Below are positions 52,117 to 61,190 of a DNA stretch of 64,000 nucleotides, piece by piece. Made by a program: the position numbers and the translations under genes. The DNA is from Limibacterium fermenti. GTDB taxonomy: Bacteria > Bacteroidota > Bacteroidia > Bacteroidales > Dysgonomonadaceae. Every line of letters starts with the position of its first letter. Within the stretch, counting starts at the first letter, position 1. The stretch spans positions 4,030,001 to 4,094,000 of the forward strand of contig NZ_CP159486.1 of the NCBI RefSeq assembly GCF_041902845.1. Reading direction: 5' to 3'. The notes beneath the pieces are model-generated. The model had not been told where the DNA came from and searched no databases. It saw only the letters and a program-made list of their open reading frames with translations.

Positions 52117-52830
52117 ATGGAACTCGAGGTGTGTCTTTCGCCGGCTTTATATCCGGCTTATCGTCAAGAAAACGACAGGGTGATAGTGGTGGATGTTTTC
52201 CGGGCGACAACCACTATTTGTGCCGCATTTGCCAATGGTGCGCGCGCTATTATTCCCGTTGCCGGTATACAAGATGCCGAACGGTATAAAGCGCAAGGTT
52301 TTCCGGTCGGGGCCGAACGGAATGCCCGTAAATGCGATTTTGCCGATTTCGGAAATTCGCCTTTTGATGTGACTGCGGAAAAAGTCGGCGGCAAAACCAT
52401 TGTTTTTACTACTACCAATGGGACACAAGCCGTAGAGGCGGCAAAAGATTCCGCTTATTTGCTTATCGGGGCTTTCTCGAATATCGATGTGTTGATGGAG
52501 AAATCGATTGAGTTTGGCGGGCGAGTTGTTATTCTCTGTGCCGGATGGAACAATCGGATAAATATAGAAGATACGCTTTTTGCCGGGGCTTTTGCCGAAA
52601 AGCTCATTCAAAAAGCGGTTATCCGCCGCCTTCCCGATTCCGTGCGTATCGCCCTGCATCTATGGGAAAAGGCGAAAGCCGATCCGTTGGATTTTGTAAA
52701 ACAAACGGAGCATTATCAGCGTCTCATTGCCAATCATGCGGAAACCGATGCTCCTTTTTGTTTGCAACACGATACGTGTCCGGTTGTGCCATATTACGAC
52801 AAAGAGAAAGGATGGTTATCGGTTTCCTGA
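52117..52830 (+). CDS. comB: 2-phosphosulfolactate phosphatase family protein
   Basis: 237 residues. ComB signature: VVDVFRATTTICAAFANGA, GNSPFDVTAEKVGGKTIVFTTTNGTQAVEAA and NIEDTLFAGAFAEKL. The founding enzyme dephosphorylates phosphosulfolactate in coenzyme M synthesis; Bacteroidetes lack coenzyme M, so here the true substrate may be different, possibly in sulfonate or sulfonolipid metabolism (inference). Divergent from kdsA; TACATTCG near 52089 is a possible -7 box. Confidence 0.88.
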   Translation: MELEVCLSPALYPAYRQENDRVIVVDVFRATTTICAAFANGARAIIPVAGIQDAERYKAQGFPVGAERNARKCDFADFGNSPFDVTAEKVGGKTIVFTTTNGTQAVEAAKDSAYLLIGAFSNIDVLMEKSIEFGGRVVILCAGWNNRINIEDTLFAGAFAEKLIQKAVIRRLPDSVRIALHLWEKAKADPLDFVKQTEHYQRLIANHAETDAPFCLQHDTCPVVPYYDKEKGWLSVS

Positions 52831-52987
52831 AGTGATTTCCTTATAAAAAAACAGTTTAGTAGTGGATGGGTCGACATTTACGATTAAAATACCCACAGCC
52901 GAACCTATACGATGAAAGCGGCACGGCGACCAGAGAGAGGTGATAAAGGTATCGATCAATCGGGTGTCGTTTTTTAGGCGATCCGTT

Positions 52988-53392
52988 TCAATTCTCAAAA
53001 TCGAACTCTTCGAAATCGAATGTATCCGTGAATTGCTCCAATTCCCGGCGATCTTTCTTGGTCGGCCGGCCGGTACCGCGTTGTCGATCCACAAAGCCGT
53101 TGATTTTATTTAATTCGAGAATTTCGTATTGATCCGGGGGAGTGACATTTTCCATGAATTGCGGAACCAACTTCGCGCCCATGCGCTTATCCGACAGGTC
53201 GAGGACTTTGAATGAGAACGTTACAGGAGGTTTTCGCACTTGGATGATTTCCCCTATGCGAATCATTCGCGAGGGTTTCACGGTTACATCCTGTATCATA
53301 ACCCGTCCTTTTTTGCAAGAATCGGCTGCAATGGTGCGGGTTTTGAAGATTCTTACCGCCCATAACCATTTGTCAATTCGAACGTCTTCCAT
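52988..53392 (-). CDS. hslR: S4-domain RNA-binding protein, Hsp15-like
   Basis: 134 residues. S4 domain (about 3-60) starts VRIDKWLWAVRIFKTRTIAADSC and includes GRVMIQ and VKPSRMIRIGE. A basic linker (GTGRPTKKDRRELEQF) and acidic tail follow, as in heat-shock protein 15. In E. coli Hsp15 binds 50S subunits carrying stalled nascent chains. Precedes nothing obvious in an operon; lies 35 bases after the pth gene end on the same strand, so may be co-transcribed with it. Confidence 0.88.
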   Translation of the reverse strand: MEDVRIDKWLWAVRIFKTRTIAADSCKKGRVMIQDVTVKPSRMIRIGEIIQVRKPPVTFSFKVLDLSDKRMGAKLVPQFMENVTPPDQYEILELNKINGFVDRQRGTGRPTKKDRRELEQFTDTFDFEEFDFEN

Positions 53393-53427
53393 AATCGATG
53401 CTTTCCATAAAGCAGGTTTTAGCCATC

Positions 53428-53988
53428 TTATTTGTTATTATACTGATTCATGGTGATATTTACCCCGGCAAGGCAAAAACTACGAATCATATCCGAAGCG
53501 GTTTCCATCCGTTCGGGGAGAAGGAGTTTCTCTTCGTCCGAAAAATCGCTTAATACATAATCGATCTGCATTCCCCGGGGAAAATCATTGCCAATACCGA
53601 AACGTAGCCGTGCATATTGCTGTCCAATGAGTTCTTGAATGTTTTTCAGTCCGTTATGCCCGGCATCGCTCCCCTTGGACTTGAGTCGCAACGTTCCGAA
53701 AGGAAGCGATAGATCATCTACCACAACGAGTAACTGTTCATTCTCGATTTTTTCTTTTTGCAACCAATAGCGGACGGCATTGCCGCTGAGGTTCATAAAA
53801 GTCGACGGTTTGAGAAGGATAAGCGATTTGTTTTTCAGCCGCATCTCGGCCACAAAACCATATCGCTTATCCTCAAAAACAGCATTGGACGCCCTTGCAA
53901 AAGCGTCCAACACCATAAATCCTATATTGTGGCGGGTATTCTCGTACTCTCGTCCGATATTGCCCAATCCGACAATCAAGTATTTCAT
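53428..53988 (-). CDS. pth: Peptidyl-tRNA hydrolase
   Basis: 186 residues, normal length. YLIVGLGNIGREYENTRHNIGFMVLD with the catalytic His, LLKPSTFMNLSGNAV, VVDDLSLPFGTLRLKSKGSDAGHNGLKNI and FGIGNDFPRG. Frees tRNA from prematurely released peptidyl-tRNA. Lies 24 bases after rplY, a common pairing. Confidence 0.97.
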   Translation of the reverse strand: MKYLIVGLGNIGREYENTRHNIGFMVLDAFARASNAVFEDKRYGFVAEMRLKNKSLILLKPSTFMNLSGNAVRYWLQKEKIENEQLLVVVDDLSLPFGTLRLKSKGSDAGHNGLKNIQELIGQQYARLRFGIGNDFPRGMQIDYVLSDFSDEEKLLLPERMETASDMIRSFCLAGVNITMNQYNNK

Positions 53989-54012
53989 TTATTCGTTTCC
54001 TGTATGCTGTTT

Positions 54013-54624
54013 TTATTTTGCTGCTTCGGGTGCTTTTGCTGTTTCGGTTGTTGGTGTTGCAGCAGCTCCTCTTGCGGCACGGGTCAGTTGAACGCGGCAT
54101 ATAACGGCATTCTTTGCATTCAGCAGTTCCAATCCCTCATAATGAAGGTCTCCGACTTGAATGGTTTTGCCTAATTCCAGCTTTTCGACATTGATCTGCA
54201 ATTCTTGAGGTAATTTAGCCGGAAGCGCTTTTACTTTCAGTTTACGGATGTCTAATGAAAGTTTACCACCGGCTTTCACGCCTGCGGCTAATCCGACTAA
54301 ACGAACCGGTATATCAATAACAATAGGAGCATTGTCGAAGATATGCAGAAAATCCATGTGAAGAATCGTGTCTTTTACCGGATGAAACTGGATGTCTTTT
54401 ACAATTGCGTGAATGGTTTTATCACCCAAGTTTAAGTTGACCAAAAATACTTCAGGGGTATAAATCAAATCGCGAACGTTTCTTGTTTCTACGACAAAAT
54501 TTACATTTTCTCCTTCATGTCCTCCATAAACGACACAGGGGATAAGACCTTGCTTACGAAATGTCGAAGCCGCTTTTTTTCCGAAATCTTGTCTGATTTC
54601 GCCTTTTAATTCAAATGTTTTCAT
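54013..54624 (-). CDS. rplY: 50S ribosomal protein L25 (CTC form)
   Basis: 203 residues: the long CTC-type L25. N-terminal 5S rRNA-binding domain (LKGEIRQDFGKKAASTFRKQ; IPCVVYGGHEGENVNF), then the TL5/CTC beta domain (IDIPVRLVGLAAGVKAGGKL) and a low-complexity Ala/Thr/Pro tail (ATPTTETAKAPEAAK). First gene of rplY-pth(-hslR). Confidence 0.96.
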   Translation of the reverse strand: MKTFELKGEIRQDFGKKAASTFRKQGLIPCVVYGGHEGENVNFVVETRNVRDLIYTPEVFLVNLNLGDKTIHAIVKDIQFHPVKDTILHMDFLHIFDNAPIVIDIPVRLVGLAAGVKAGGKLSLDIRKLKVKALPAKLPQELQINVEKLELGKTIQVGDLHYEGLELLNAKNAVICRVQLTRAARGAAATPTTETAKAPEAAK

Positions 54625-54705
54625 TTTTAATCTTGTTGTTTGTGTTACTCAAAATAAAGCTCTTTCTTTATTTCCCATCACACGGGAGCTTCTAAAAAAG
54701 CCGGG

Positions 54706-54713
54706 CAAAGGTA
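54706..54713 (-). promoter_or_regulatory. Promoter -7 box for rplY
   Basis: CAAAGGTA reads TACCTTTG on the minus strand, giving a leader of about 75 bases. Confidence 0.6.
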
Positions 54714-54761
54714 GTGATTATCTTTTTATTCCGCAAGCATTTGTTCCTTCTTTTTGAGTAA

Positions 54762-54792
54762 CCGGGAGTATCGCTCCGAGCGATATCCCCGG
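54762..54792. repeat. REP-like palindrome, best copy
   Basis: CCGGGAGTATCGCTC and GAGCGATATCCCCGG form an almost complete 15-bp stem with a one-base loop. Related to the elements at 161-192 and 23441-23545. Confidence 0.5.
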
Positions 54793-54805
54793 TTGGGGTT
54801 ATCCT

Positions 54806-54841
54806 TTTATATCGTAGTTTATATCGTAGTTTATATCGTAG
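54806..54841. repeat. Three perfect tandem copies of a 12-bp unit
   Basis: TTTATATCGTAG occurs three times without a mismatch between rplY and nusB. Perfect identity indicates recent expansion and possible copy-number variation. Confidence 0.9.
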
Positions 54842-54900
54842 TAAAGGCATTTGTTGACAAACGTTTCGTGCATTTCATTGGTATATTCCGAAAATTTGTC

Positions 54901-54908
54901 TACTTTTG
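54901..54908 (+). promoter_or_regulatory. Promoter -7 box for nusB
   Basis: TACTTTTG with TTGG 19 bases upstream; the nusB ATG is 26 bases downstream of the box. Confidence 0.65.
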
Positions 54909-54933
54909 TAACTTTAAAAAGTTCATTTCAACA

Positions 54934-55860
54934 ATGATAAATAGAAACTTAATTCGTATAAGAATAGTCCAAATTATCTATTCGTGGTATCAAAATACGA
55001 ATAAAGATTTGCTGAAAGCAGAAAAAAACCTTTTGTTCGCGCTGCAAAAGTCTTATGATCTTTATTATTATCTCTTGCTCTTGATGGTCGAGCTCACCCT
55101 TCTTTATGAAAACAGAGTCGAGACTAAACGGAACAAGTTTCTTCCTTCGGAGGAAGATTTGAATCCCAATACTCATCTGATAAATAATAAGTTTATTTCC
55201 CAACTTCGGGACAATCAACAGTTCAATGATTATTTGGGCGAGCGTCCCATGTCGTGGAATGAGCATGATGTATTTGTGAAAAATATGCTCGACGATATCT
55301 TGGCTTCAGATACGTATCAAAAATATGCCGCATTGGATCATCCGGATTATGATGATGATAAAGAGTTTTGGCGAAAAGTCTTCAAACAATTCATTTATAT
55401 GAATGAGGCGTTGGACGATCTGCTCGAAGATGAATGCATTTATTGGAATGACGGGATCGATATCATACAGACATTTGTGTTGAAAACGATTAAAAAGTTT
55501 TCGGAAGAAAACGGCTCGAAGCAATCGCTATTACCGATGTTTAAAGATGAGGGCGATAAGAAATACGCGCTGGAGCTATTGAATGATGCGATTCACAATG
55601 AAGACAAGTATCGCGCGCTCATTCAAAAGACCACGGATAAGTGGGATTTTGACCGCATTGCCTTTATGGATATGATTATTATGCAGGTAGCCCTTGCCGA
55701 AATCTTTACATTCGAATCGATCCCGGCAAGTGTTTCACTCAACGAATATATTGAAATTGCGAAATTCTACAGCACCCCCAAAAGCAGTACGTTTATTAAT
55801 GGAATTTTGGATGCTGTTGTCAAAGAGATCAGAACGGAAAATAGTATCGTAAAAATTTAA
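54934..55860 (+). CDS. nusB: Transcription antitermination factor NusB
   Basis: 308 residues from MINRNLIRIRIVQIIYSWYQ; the frame is open upstream through the 12-bp repeat, but the promoter shows that part is not translated. The N-terminal half is a long helical extension (KDLLKAEKNLLFALQKSYDLYYYLLLLM) usual in Bacteroidetes. The NusB core lies in the C-terminal half, ending RIAFMDMIIMQVALAEIFTF... SVSLNEYIEIAKFYSTPKSSTFINGILDAV. Part of the rRNA antitermination complex. First of four genes: nusB-yajC-ybbR-coaE. Confidence 0.94.
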   Translation: MINRNLIRIRIVQIIYSWYQNTNKDLLKAEKNLLFALQKSYDLYYYLLLLMVELTLLYENRVETKRNKFLPSEEDLNPNTHLINNKFISQLRDNQQFNDYLGERPMSWNEHDVFVKNMLDDILASDTYQKYAALDHPDYDDDKEFWRKVFKQFIYMNEALDDLLEDECIYWNDGIDIIQTFVLKTIKKFSEENGSKQSLLPMFKDEGDKKYALELLNDAIHNEDKYRALIQKTTDKWDFDRIAFMDMIIMQVALAEIFTFESIPASVSLNEYIEIAKFYSTPKSSTFINGILDAVVKEIRTENSIVKI

Positions 55861-55886
55861 TTCAAACAATTTAAAACGGTTATTCT

Positions 55887-56201
55887 ATGAATATTTTATT
55901 ACAAGCGGCCGGAGGTGCCGGCGGAGGAATGGGCGCTTCCCTTATTATGATGGTTGCCATTATCGCCATCTTCTATTTTTTCATGATTCGTCCCCAACAG
56001 AAAAAGCAAAAAGAAGTTGAGAAGGCTCGTAATGCCATCAATGTCGGCGACAAGGTGGTTAGCGCCGGAGGAATACACGGACGGGTAAAAGAAGTCGGCG
56101 ATACTTGGTTTTTAGTAGAGGTAGCCGATGGCGTTAAGATGAAATTCGAAAAATCATCCGTCTATGCAGCGCCGTCGAATACAAAACCGAACGAAAAATA
56201 A
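55887..56201 (+). CDS. yajC: Preprotein translocase subunit YajC
   Basis: 104 residues. One membrane helix (about 13-36: GASLIMMVAIIAIFYFFM) followed by the family signature IRPQQKKQKEVEKARNAIN, then a small beta domain (GDKVVSAGGIHGRVKEVGD). Accessory to SecDF. 26 bases after nusB. Confidence 0.96.
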   Translation: MNILLQAAGGAGGGMGASLIMMVAIIAIFYFFMIRPQQKKQKEVEKARNAINVGDKVVSAGGIHGRVKEVGDTWFLVEVADGVKMKFEKSSVYAAPSNTKPNEK

Positions 56202-56219
56202 TAAAGGGTTGCGTATTGT

Positions 56220-57203
56220 ATGAACTTGGCATCAACCATAAGGAAATGGAGACCGAGATTGAGAACGTATTTTTCCAACTTCCCTTGGAAAAATCTGTTC
56301 ACTTTCTTGTTTTTTGTTCTATTGTCTTTTATCTTTTGGTTGATGTTCTTTTTTCAACGCGATATAGACGGGACGTATCGGATTCCCTTAAAATATACCC
56401 ATATTGCCGATAATGAAATTTTCGACAGCCCCCTTCCCGAATTTCTGGAGATACGGGTATCGGGCAAAGGGTCGGAAATGTTTCGATTGGATCTTTCTAA
56501 AAGAGATTCCCTTGAAGTTAATGTTGAGGAATATAAACAAGACGGCATCGTCACATTACAGGGCAATCAATACATACAACTCATCGGGTCGCGGTTGCCC
56601 GGAAACGTTCAATTGCGGGGATATTCCCCGGCGAATATTTCATTGGTAACTTCCAAATTGCAAAATAAAAAGCTTTCCGTCGTCTTTGATGGGGAAATTA
56701 CCACGAGTCGGGCAAACCTGGTGGCCGATACCGCGACATTTGTACCGCCTACCGTAACGGCTTATGGCGCTCAACGCGATTTGGATGAATTAACCGCCGC
56801 CATCACCGAATATACGGTTTTCGACAGAATTAAGGCTACGTCGCAGCTTTCTATAAAAATAAAGCCGGTCACCGGTGTGAAGTTTGTCCCCGATGCCGTG
56901 GAGATTTATATTCCCGTCAAAGAATATACGGAACGCACCATTGAAATCCCTATCACGTGCCGCAATCTTCCTCAAGATCGGGATGTGAAGTTCTTTCCTT
57001 CCCGAGCAAGCATCTCTTTTTCGGTCACGTTGGACGAATATAAGAACATTACCCCTGAGGACTTTCAAATTCAACTCGATTACCGCCAGTTTCACTCGAA
57101 TGAGAATGGAAGAGTCGAGTTGGAGCTGACCAAAAGTCCGTCTTCGATTGTCAATACGCGCATTTCTCCCTCTTCCGTAGAATTTCTTTTTGAAGACAGA
57201 TAA
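56220..57203 (+). CDS. YbbR-domain (CdaR-like) protein
   Basis: 327 residues. One N-terminal membrane helix (about 22-45: LFTFLFFVLLSFIFWLMFF), then extracytoplasmic YbbR-type beta repeats (LEIRVSGKGSEMFRLDLSKRD; VTAYGAQRDLDELTAAITEY; RTIEIPITCRNLPQDRDV). In Firmicutes CdaR (YbbR) is encoded beside CdaA and controls c-di-AMP synthesis. Here cdaA is 41 kb away, so a regulatory link is possible but not shown by position. Confidence 0.85.
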   Translation: MNLASTIRKWRPRLRTYFSNFPWKNLFTFLFFVLLSFIFWLMFFFQRDIDGTYRIPLKYTHIADNEIFDSPLPEFLEIRVSGKGSEMFRLDLSKRDSLEVNVEEYKQDGIVTLQGNQYIQLIGSRLPGNVQLRGYSPANISLVTSKLQNKKLSVVFDGEITTSRANLVADTATFVPPTVTAYGAQRDLDELTAAITEYTVFDRIKATSQLSIKIKPVTGVKFVPDAVEIYIPVKEYTERTIEIPITCRNLPQDRDVKFFPSRASISFSVTLDEYKNITPEDFQIQLDYRQFHSNENGRVELELTKSPSSIVNTRISPSSVEFLFEDR

Positions 57204-57218
57204 TCATATTTCAAGGTC

Positions 57219-57815
57219 ATGCTGAAAATAGGGATAACCGGAGGTATCGGAAGCGGTAAATCGATTGTAAGCGAGATTTTACGGCTTTATAATATCCCGG
57301 TCTTTGATGCCGATACGGAGGCTAAGAAACTGAACGACCGTTCACCGGTTATTCGCGAAAAGTTAATCGCCTGTTTTGGAAAAGAAGTGTATGACGAGAA
57401 CGGGAAATTGAATCGAAAAAGATTTGCGGAAATCATATTTAAAAATCCCGATTATCTTCGTAAAGCGAATTCCATTATCCATCCGGAAGTAGCGAAAGCA
57501 TTTTCTTTATGGGCCGAACAGCGGAATCAATATCCGATTGTGGCAATCGAAGCGGCGCTTCTTTTTGAGGCGGATTTTCAAGAGTATGTCGATAAGGTGA
57601 TCGCTGTTTATTCTCCCGAAGCGCTTCGTATAGTGAGAATCCTCTCCCGCGACAATACGCAAGAGTCGGAAGTCCGTAAGCGCATGGAAGGGCAACTGCC
57701 GGAAGACGACAAACGGAGACGAGCGGACTTTATCGTCTATAACGATCCGTCGCATTCGCTTTTGCAACAAATTTCCGATATTTTTGCGCGCCTTTGTCCG
57801 CCCGGGGCATTTTAA
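57219..57815 (+). CDS. coaE: Dephospho-CoA kinase
   Basis: 198 residues. P-loop GITGGIGSGKSIVSEIL, FDADTEAKKL and the lid region RDNTQESEVRKRMEGQLPEDDKRRRADFIVYND. Last step of coenzyme A synthesis. 15 bases after the ybbR-type gene; last in the nusB unit. Confidence 0.96.
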   Translation: MLKIGITGGIGSGKSIVSEILRLYNIPVFDADTEAKKLNDRSPVIREKLIACFGKEVYDENGKLNRKRFAEIIFKNPDYLRKANSIIHPEVAKAFSLWAEQRNQYPIVAIEAALLFEADFQEYVDKVIAVYSPEALRIVRILSRDNTQESEVRKRMEGQLPEDDKRRRADFIVYNDPSHSLLQQISDIFARLCPPGAF

Positions 57816-57894
57816 AAGCGCTGGCTTGTTTGCGTATTTTAACTTTTACGTAAAGATTTTTTTTGTATGCATTGCTGTTGTAAAAATATAACTC

Positions 57895-57902
57895 TATCTT
57901 TG
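57895..57902 (+). promoter_or_regulatory. Promoter -7 box for the DUF2582 gene
   Basis: TATCTTTG with ATTG 20 bases upstream, 36 bases before the ATG. Confidence 0.65.
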
Positions 57903-57937
57903 TAGCCGTAACAGGTTATTTTTAAAAATCAGAAGAA

Positions 57938-58135
57938 ATGATTGAAAAGATTGGAACAAATGCCGGAAAAGTTTGGACTCAATTGGATGAAGTTGGCCGG
58001 CAGAATATTAAGGATGTCAAAAAAACGACAAAATTGACGGACAAAGATCTCTATGCAGCCATCGGTTGGTTGGCAAGAGAAGGTAAAATCTTCGTGGAAG
58101 AAGTGGAAAAAGACGTATTTATTTCGTTGAAATAA
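57938..58135 (+). CDS. DUF2582 winged-helix protein
   Basis: 65 residues forming a single winged helix: GKVWTQLDEVGRQNIKDVKK, TDKDLYAAIGWLAREGKIFV, EKDVFISL. The DUF2582 fold looks like a DNA-binding domain, but members are tiny and uncharacterised. Strong promoter and terminator on either side, so it is a well-expressed single gene. Confidence 0.88.
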   Translation: MIEKIGTNAGKVWTQLDEVGRQNIKDVKKTTKLTDKDLYAAIGWLAREGKIFVEEVEKDVFISLK

Positions 58136-58170
58136 AGCATTCTTCATCGTTTAGTAAAAAAGAAATTATT

Positions 58171-58197
58171 AAAAAGCTGCTCAGAGCAGCTTTTTTT
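58171..58197 (+). terminator. Terminator of the DUF2582 gene
   Basis: AAAAAGCTGC-TCAGA-GCAGCTTTTTTT: a compact stem with T tract, 35 bases after the stop codon. Confidence 0.9.
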
Positions 58198-58232
58198 CTG
58201 TTTTTTTGTCATTAAAATCACTTTATATCTAT

Positions 58233-58240
58233 TATCTTTG
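58233..58240 (+). promoter_or_regulatory. Promoter -7 box for the FAD/Fe-S oxidoreductase gene
   Basis: TATCTTTG, 62 bases before the ATG at 58302. Confidence 0.6.
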
Positions 58241-58301
58241 ATGCAGCGAATCGAAAAGATACGTCGTTAAATTCTTTTTAATCCATTATAAATTCAATCA
58301 T

Positions 58302-61130
58302 ATGGAAGCATCACATTTAAACTCACAACTCGCCTCTTTATTCTTAAAAAGTCAGGTTTTTACCGATCATCTCTCGTGTGTGACCAAAGGCACCGATGCG
58401 GGATTATACAGGCTCATCCCGAAAGCCGTTGTAAAAGTGGATTCGGAAGATGAAGTCATTCGTTTGTTGCGATTTTGTCATCAGAATACGGTTCCGCTTA
58501 CGTTTAAAGCCGCGGGCACCAGTTTGAGCGGACAAACCATATCCGACTCTGTTTTGATGGAGATCGGGCAGGGATTTGAATTTTCGACGATTACCGATAA
58601 CGGCTATACGGCAACGTTCGGCTGCGGATTAACCGGTACTGCTGCGAATCGCTTGCTGATGCGTTACAAACGGAAACTGGGGCCGAAACCGGCATCGATT
58701 AACTCGGCAAAAATCGGCGGAATTATCGGCAATAACTCCAGCGGGATGAGTTACGGGATCAAATATAACAGTTACAATACGATCCGATCGATGCGCATTC
58801 TCTTTGCCGACGGAAGCGTGTTGGATACGGGCGACGAAGCCAGTCGCAAGAGTTTTGCCGAAACGCATCCGGCTTTGATCAAAGAAATAACCGATATTCA
58901 TCGCGAAGCGGTCGGCAATGAGTCGATACGAAATAAAATAGCGACGAAGTTTCAACTGAAAAACACGTGCGGCTACGGCGTCAATTCTTTAATCGATTTT
59001 GAAGATCCGATCGATATCATTCAACATTTAATGATCGGGTCGGAGGGAACGTTGGGGTTTGTTTCGCAAGCAACGTTCGAAACGGTGCACGATGCGCCGC
59101 TGAAAGCCACGGCAATGATTTATTACCCCAGTTTGCGCGAAGTGTGTAATGCGATCGTTCCGTTGAGGAATTGTGAGGTTATGGCTGCCGAGTTAATGGA
59201 TCGCAACGCCATGCGCGCGGTGGAAGACGAACCGGGAATGCCCCCCGAGTTGAAAACCCTTCCCGAAAATGCCGTCGCTTTATTGATCGACACGTCGGCC
59301 GACGACGAAGAAACCCTCTTCGCGCAAATGCAGGATATCGAGGCCAAGCTCAGCCATATTCCCACGCTATTTCCGATCAAGTTTACAACCGATAAACATC
59401 TGTACAACTCTTATTGGAGTGTGCGTAACGGGCTGTTTACTTCGGCTGCGGCCGGAAGGCCTGTCAATACGGCCTCTATTATCGAAGATATTGCTTTTGA
59501 CGCCGAAGTGTTGGGCGATGCGCTGGTCAGCGTCCGCGAATTGCTTGTGCGTTCGGGGTATGCCAATGCCGTTATGTGGGGGCATTTGCTTGACGGGAAT
59601 GTTCATTTTACGGTTTTCCCTGATATTAATTCGCCCGACGGAGTGGAAAAATACGGGCAGTTTATGCACGAACTGTGTGAGATGGTTGCTGTGGCGTATC
59701 ATGGTAGCCTGAAAGCAGAGCACGGCACCGGACGTAATATGGCGCCCTTTGTCGAACAAGAATGGGGAACGGATATTTATGCGCTGATGAAGCGGATTAA
59801 AAAGGCTTTCGATCCGATGAATGTTTTAAATCCCGGAGTCCTTATTAATGAAGACAAAGAGATTTTCATTAAAAACCTCAAGAATATTCCTTCGGCGAAT
59901 CCGATTATCGATAAGTGTATCGAATGCGGATTCTGCGAAGTGAGTTGTCCTTCGAAAAACCTCACCCTTACGCCCCGTCAACGCATTGTGGCTTACCGCA
60001 TGTTGGTGGATGAAGCGAACGCGAAGAAGAACGGAAAAGCCGTGCGAGAACTGGCCAAGCAGATTTCTTATCCATTAGATGAAACTTGTGCCACCGACGG
60101 ATTATGCAGCATCGCTTGCCCCGTGGGGATTAACACCGGCACGTTGGTGAAAGAGCTGCGTTGGCAGAATAACGGGCGCTTTTCGGGTAACGTGGCGGAA
60201 GCTATTGCCGATAATATGGGGAATGTGACGGCTTTGATCCGTTCGTTGCTGAACGTGCCCCATTCGCTCGCCCATGTGATAGGATACGGGAATATGGAAA
60301 GCATTACCAAAGGAATGTATAAGCTTTTTGACGGCGGTTTTCCTCTCTGGACGCGGCAAACACCTTCAGCGAGCCGTAAGATCAAACGAAATATTTTCCC
60401 CGTGAGCGCCGAATCGCCGATGGTGGTGTATTTTCCGTCGTGCATTACCCGTTCGATGGGAGGTCCCGGACACGAGGGGTACGGCAAGCAAGAAGATGTG
60501 CCTTCGGCCATGATTTCTCTCCTGAATAAAGCCGGTTATAATGTGATCATCCCTGAAAACAAAGATCGGTTGTGTTGTGGAATGGCTTTCAGCAGCAAAG
60601 GCTTCCGGAAACAGGCGAAACAAAAGGAAACAGAACTCGGTGAAGCGTTGATGCAAGTCAGTCGTGGAGGGGAATTGCCCATCGTGTGCGATATGAGCCC
60701 CTGTTTACTTCATATGAAAGAAACGCTCGATCCGAAACTTCGGTTATACGATCAAGTGGAATTTATTCATGACTTTTTGTTGGATCATCTTCAAATCAAT
60801 AAACAACCGATATCGGTGGCGATTCATACCACCTGCAGTTCCACGAAAATGCAATTGCAGCAAAAGCTGTATCATGTAGCTTCGGTTTGTGCGCAGAAAG
60901 TCGTTGTGCCCGATAATGTCGGTTGCTGCGGATGGGCCGGCGATCGCGGGTTCTTCTATCCCGAATTGAACAACTCGGCGTTAGCGCCGCTGAAGCAAGA
61001 GATATTGGATGCCAAGGAGGGGTATTCGAATAGCCGCACGTGTGAAATCGGATTATCGATCAACAGCGGTATTTCTTACCGGTCGCTCGTCTATCTTGTG
61101 AATAAGGCGAGCAGCCCTCTTCTTTCCTAA
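58302..61130 (+). CDS. FAD-linked and Fe-S oxidoreductase, D-lactate dehydrogenase-like
   Basis: 942 residues, a GlcD-GlpC-type fusion. FAD_binding_4 domain (about 30-265: VPLTFKAAGTSLSGQTISDS; IGGIIGNNSSGMSYG), FAD-oxidase C-terminal domain (about 265-530), then two ferredoxin-type clusters (CIECGFCEVSCP; CATDGLCSIACP). Two CCG domains follow (DRLCCGMAFSSKGF; NVGCCGWAGDRGF). This layout is seen in quinone-linked D-lactate and D-2-hydroxyacid dehydrogenases. The substrate cannot be fixed from sequence; D-lactate is likeliest. Single gene. Confidence 0.9.
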   Translation: MEASHLNSQLASLFLKSQVFTDHLSCVTKGTDAGLYRLIPKAVVKVDSEDEVIRLLRFCHQNTVPLTFKAAGTSLSGQTISDSVLMEIGQGFEFSTITDNGYTATFGCGLTGTAANRLLMRYKRKLGPKPASINSAKIGGIIGNNSSGMSYGIKYNSYNTIRSMRILFADGSVLDTGDEASRKSFAETHPALIKEITDIHREAVGNESIRNKIATKFQLKNTCGYGVNSLIDFEDPIDIIQHLMIGSEGTLGFVSQATFETVHDAPLKATAMIYYPSLREVCNAIVPLRNCEVMAAELMDRNAMRAVEDEPGMPPELKTLPENAVALLIDTSADDEETLFAQMQDIEAKLSHIPTLFPIKFTTDKHLYNSYWSVRNGLFTSAAAGRPVNTASIIEDIAFDAEVLGDALVSVRELLVRSGYANAVMWGHLLDGNVHFTVFPDINSPDGVEKYGQFMHELCEMVAVAYHGSLKAEHGTGRNMAPFVEQEWGTDIYALMKRIKKAFDPMNVLNPGVLINEDKEIFIKNLKNIPSANPIIDKCIECGFCEVSCPSKNLTLTPRQRIVAYRMLVDEANAKKNGKAVRELAKQISYPLDETCATDGLCSIACPVGINTGTLVKELRWQNNGRFSGNVAEAIADNMGNVTALIRSLLNVPHSLAHVIGYGNMESITKGMYKLFDGGFPLWTRQTPSASRKIKRNIFPVSAESPMVVYFPSCITRSMGGPGHEGYGKQEDVPSAMISLLNKAGYNVIIPENKDRLCCGMAFSSKGFRKQAKQKETELGEALMQVSRGGELPIVCDMSPCLLHMKETLDPKLRLYDQVEFIHDFLLDHLQINKQPISVAIHTTCSSTKMQLQQKLYHVASVCAQKVVVPDNVGCCGWAGDRGFFYPELNNSALAPLKQEILDAKEGYSNSRTCEIGLSINSGISYRSLVYLVNKASSPLLS

Positions 61131-61167
61131 CGGATACATTCTTTTTATTATTGCAGGGAATCTTTCG

Positions 61168-61175
61168 TATATTTG
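61168..61175 (+). promoter_or_regulatory. Promoter -7 box before a small reading frame
   Basis: TATATTTG, 15 bases before the ATG at 61191; no good -33 match. Confidence 0.4.
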
Positions 61176-61190
61176 CTGAAAAATCAGGTT

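Noticed and set aside
52816..53094. Minus-strand frame between the comB-like and S4-domain genes
   Set aside because: It overlaps both gene ends, has no family signature, and the S4-domain gene uses another frame there.
54754..54933. Extended N-terminus of NusB with a repeated YIVV motif
   Set aside because: The YIVV repeat is translation of the 12-bp tandem repeat upstream of the nusB promoter.
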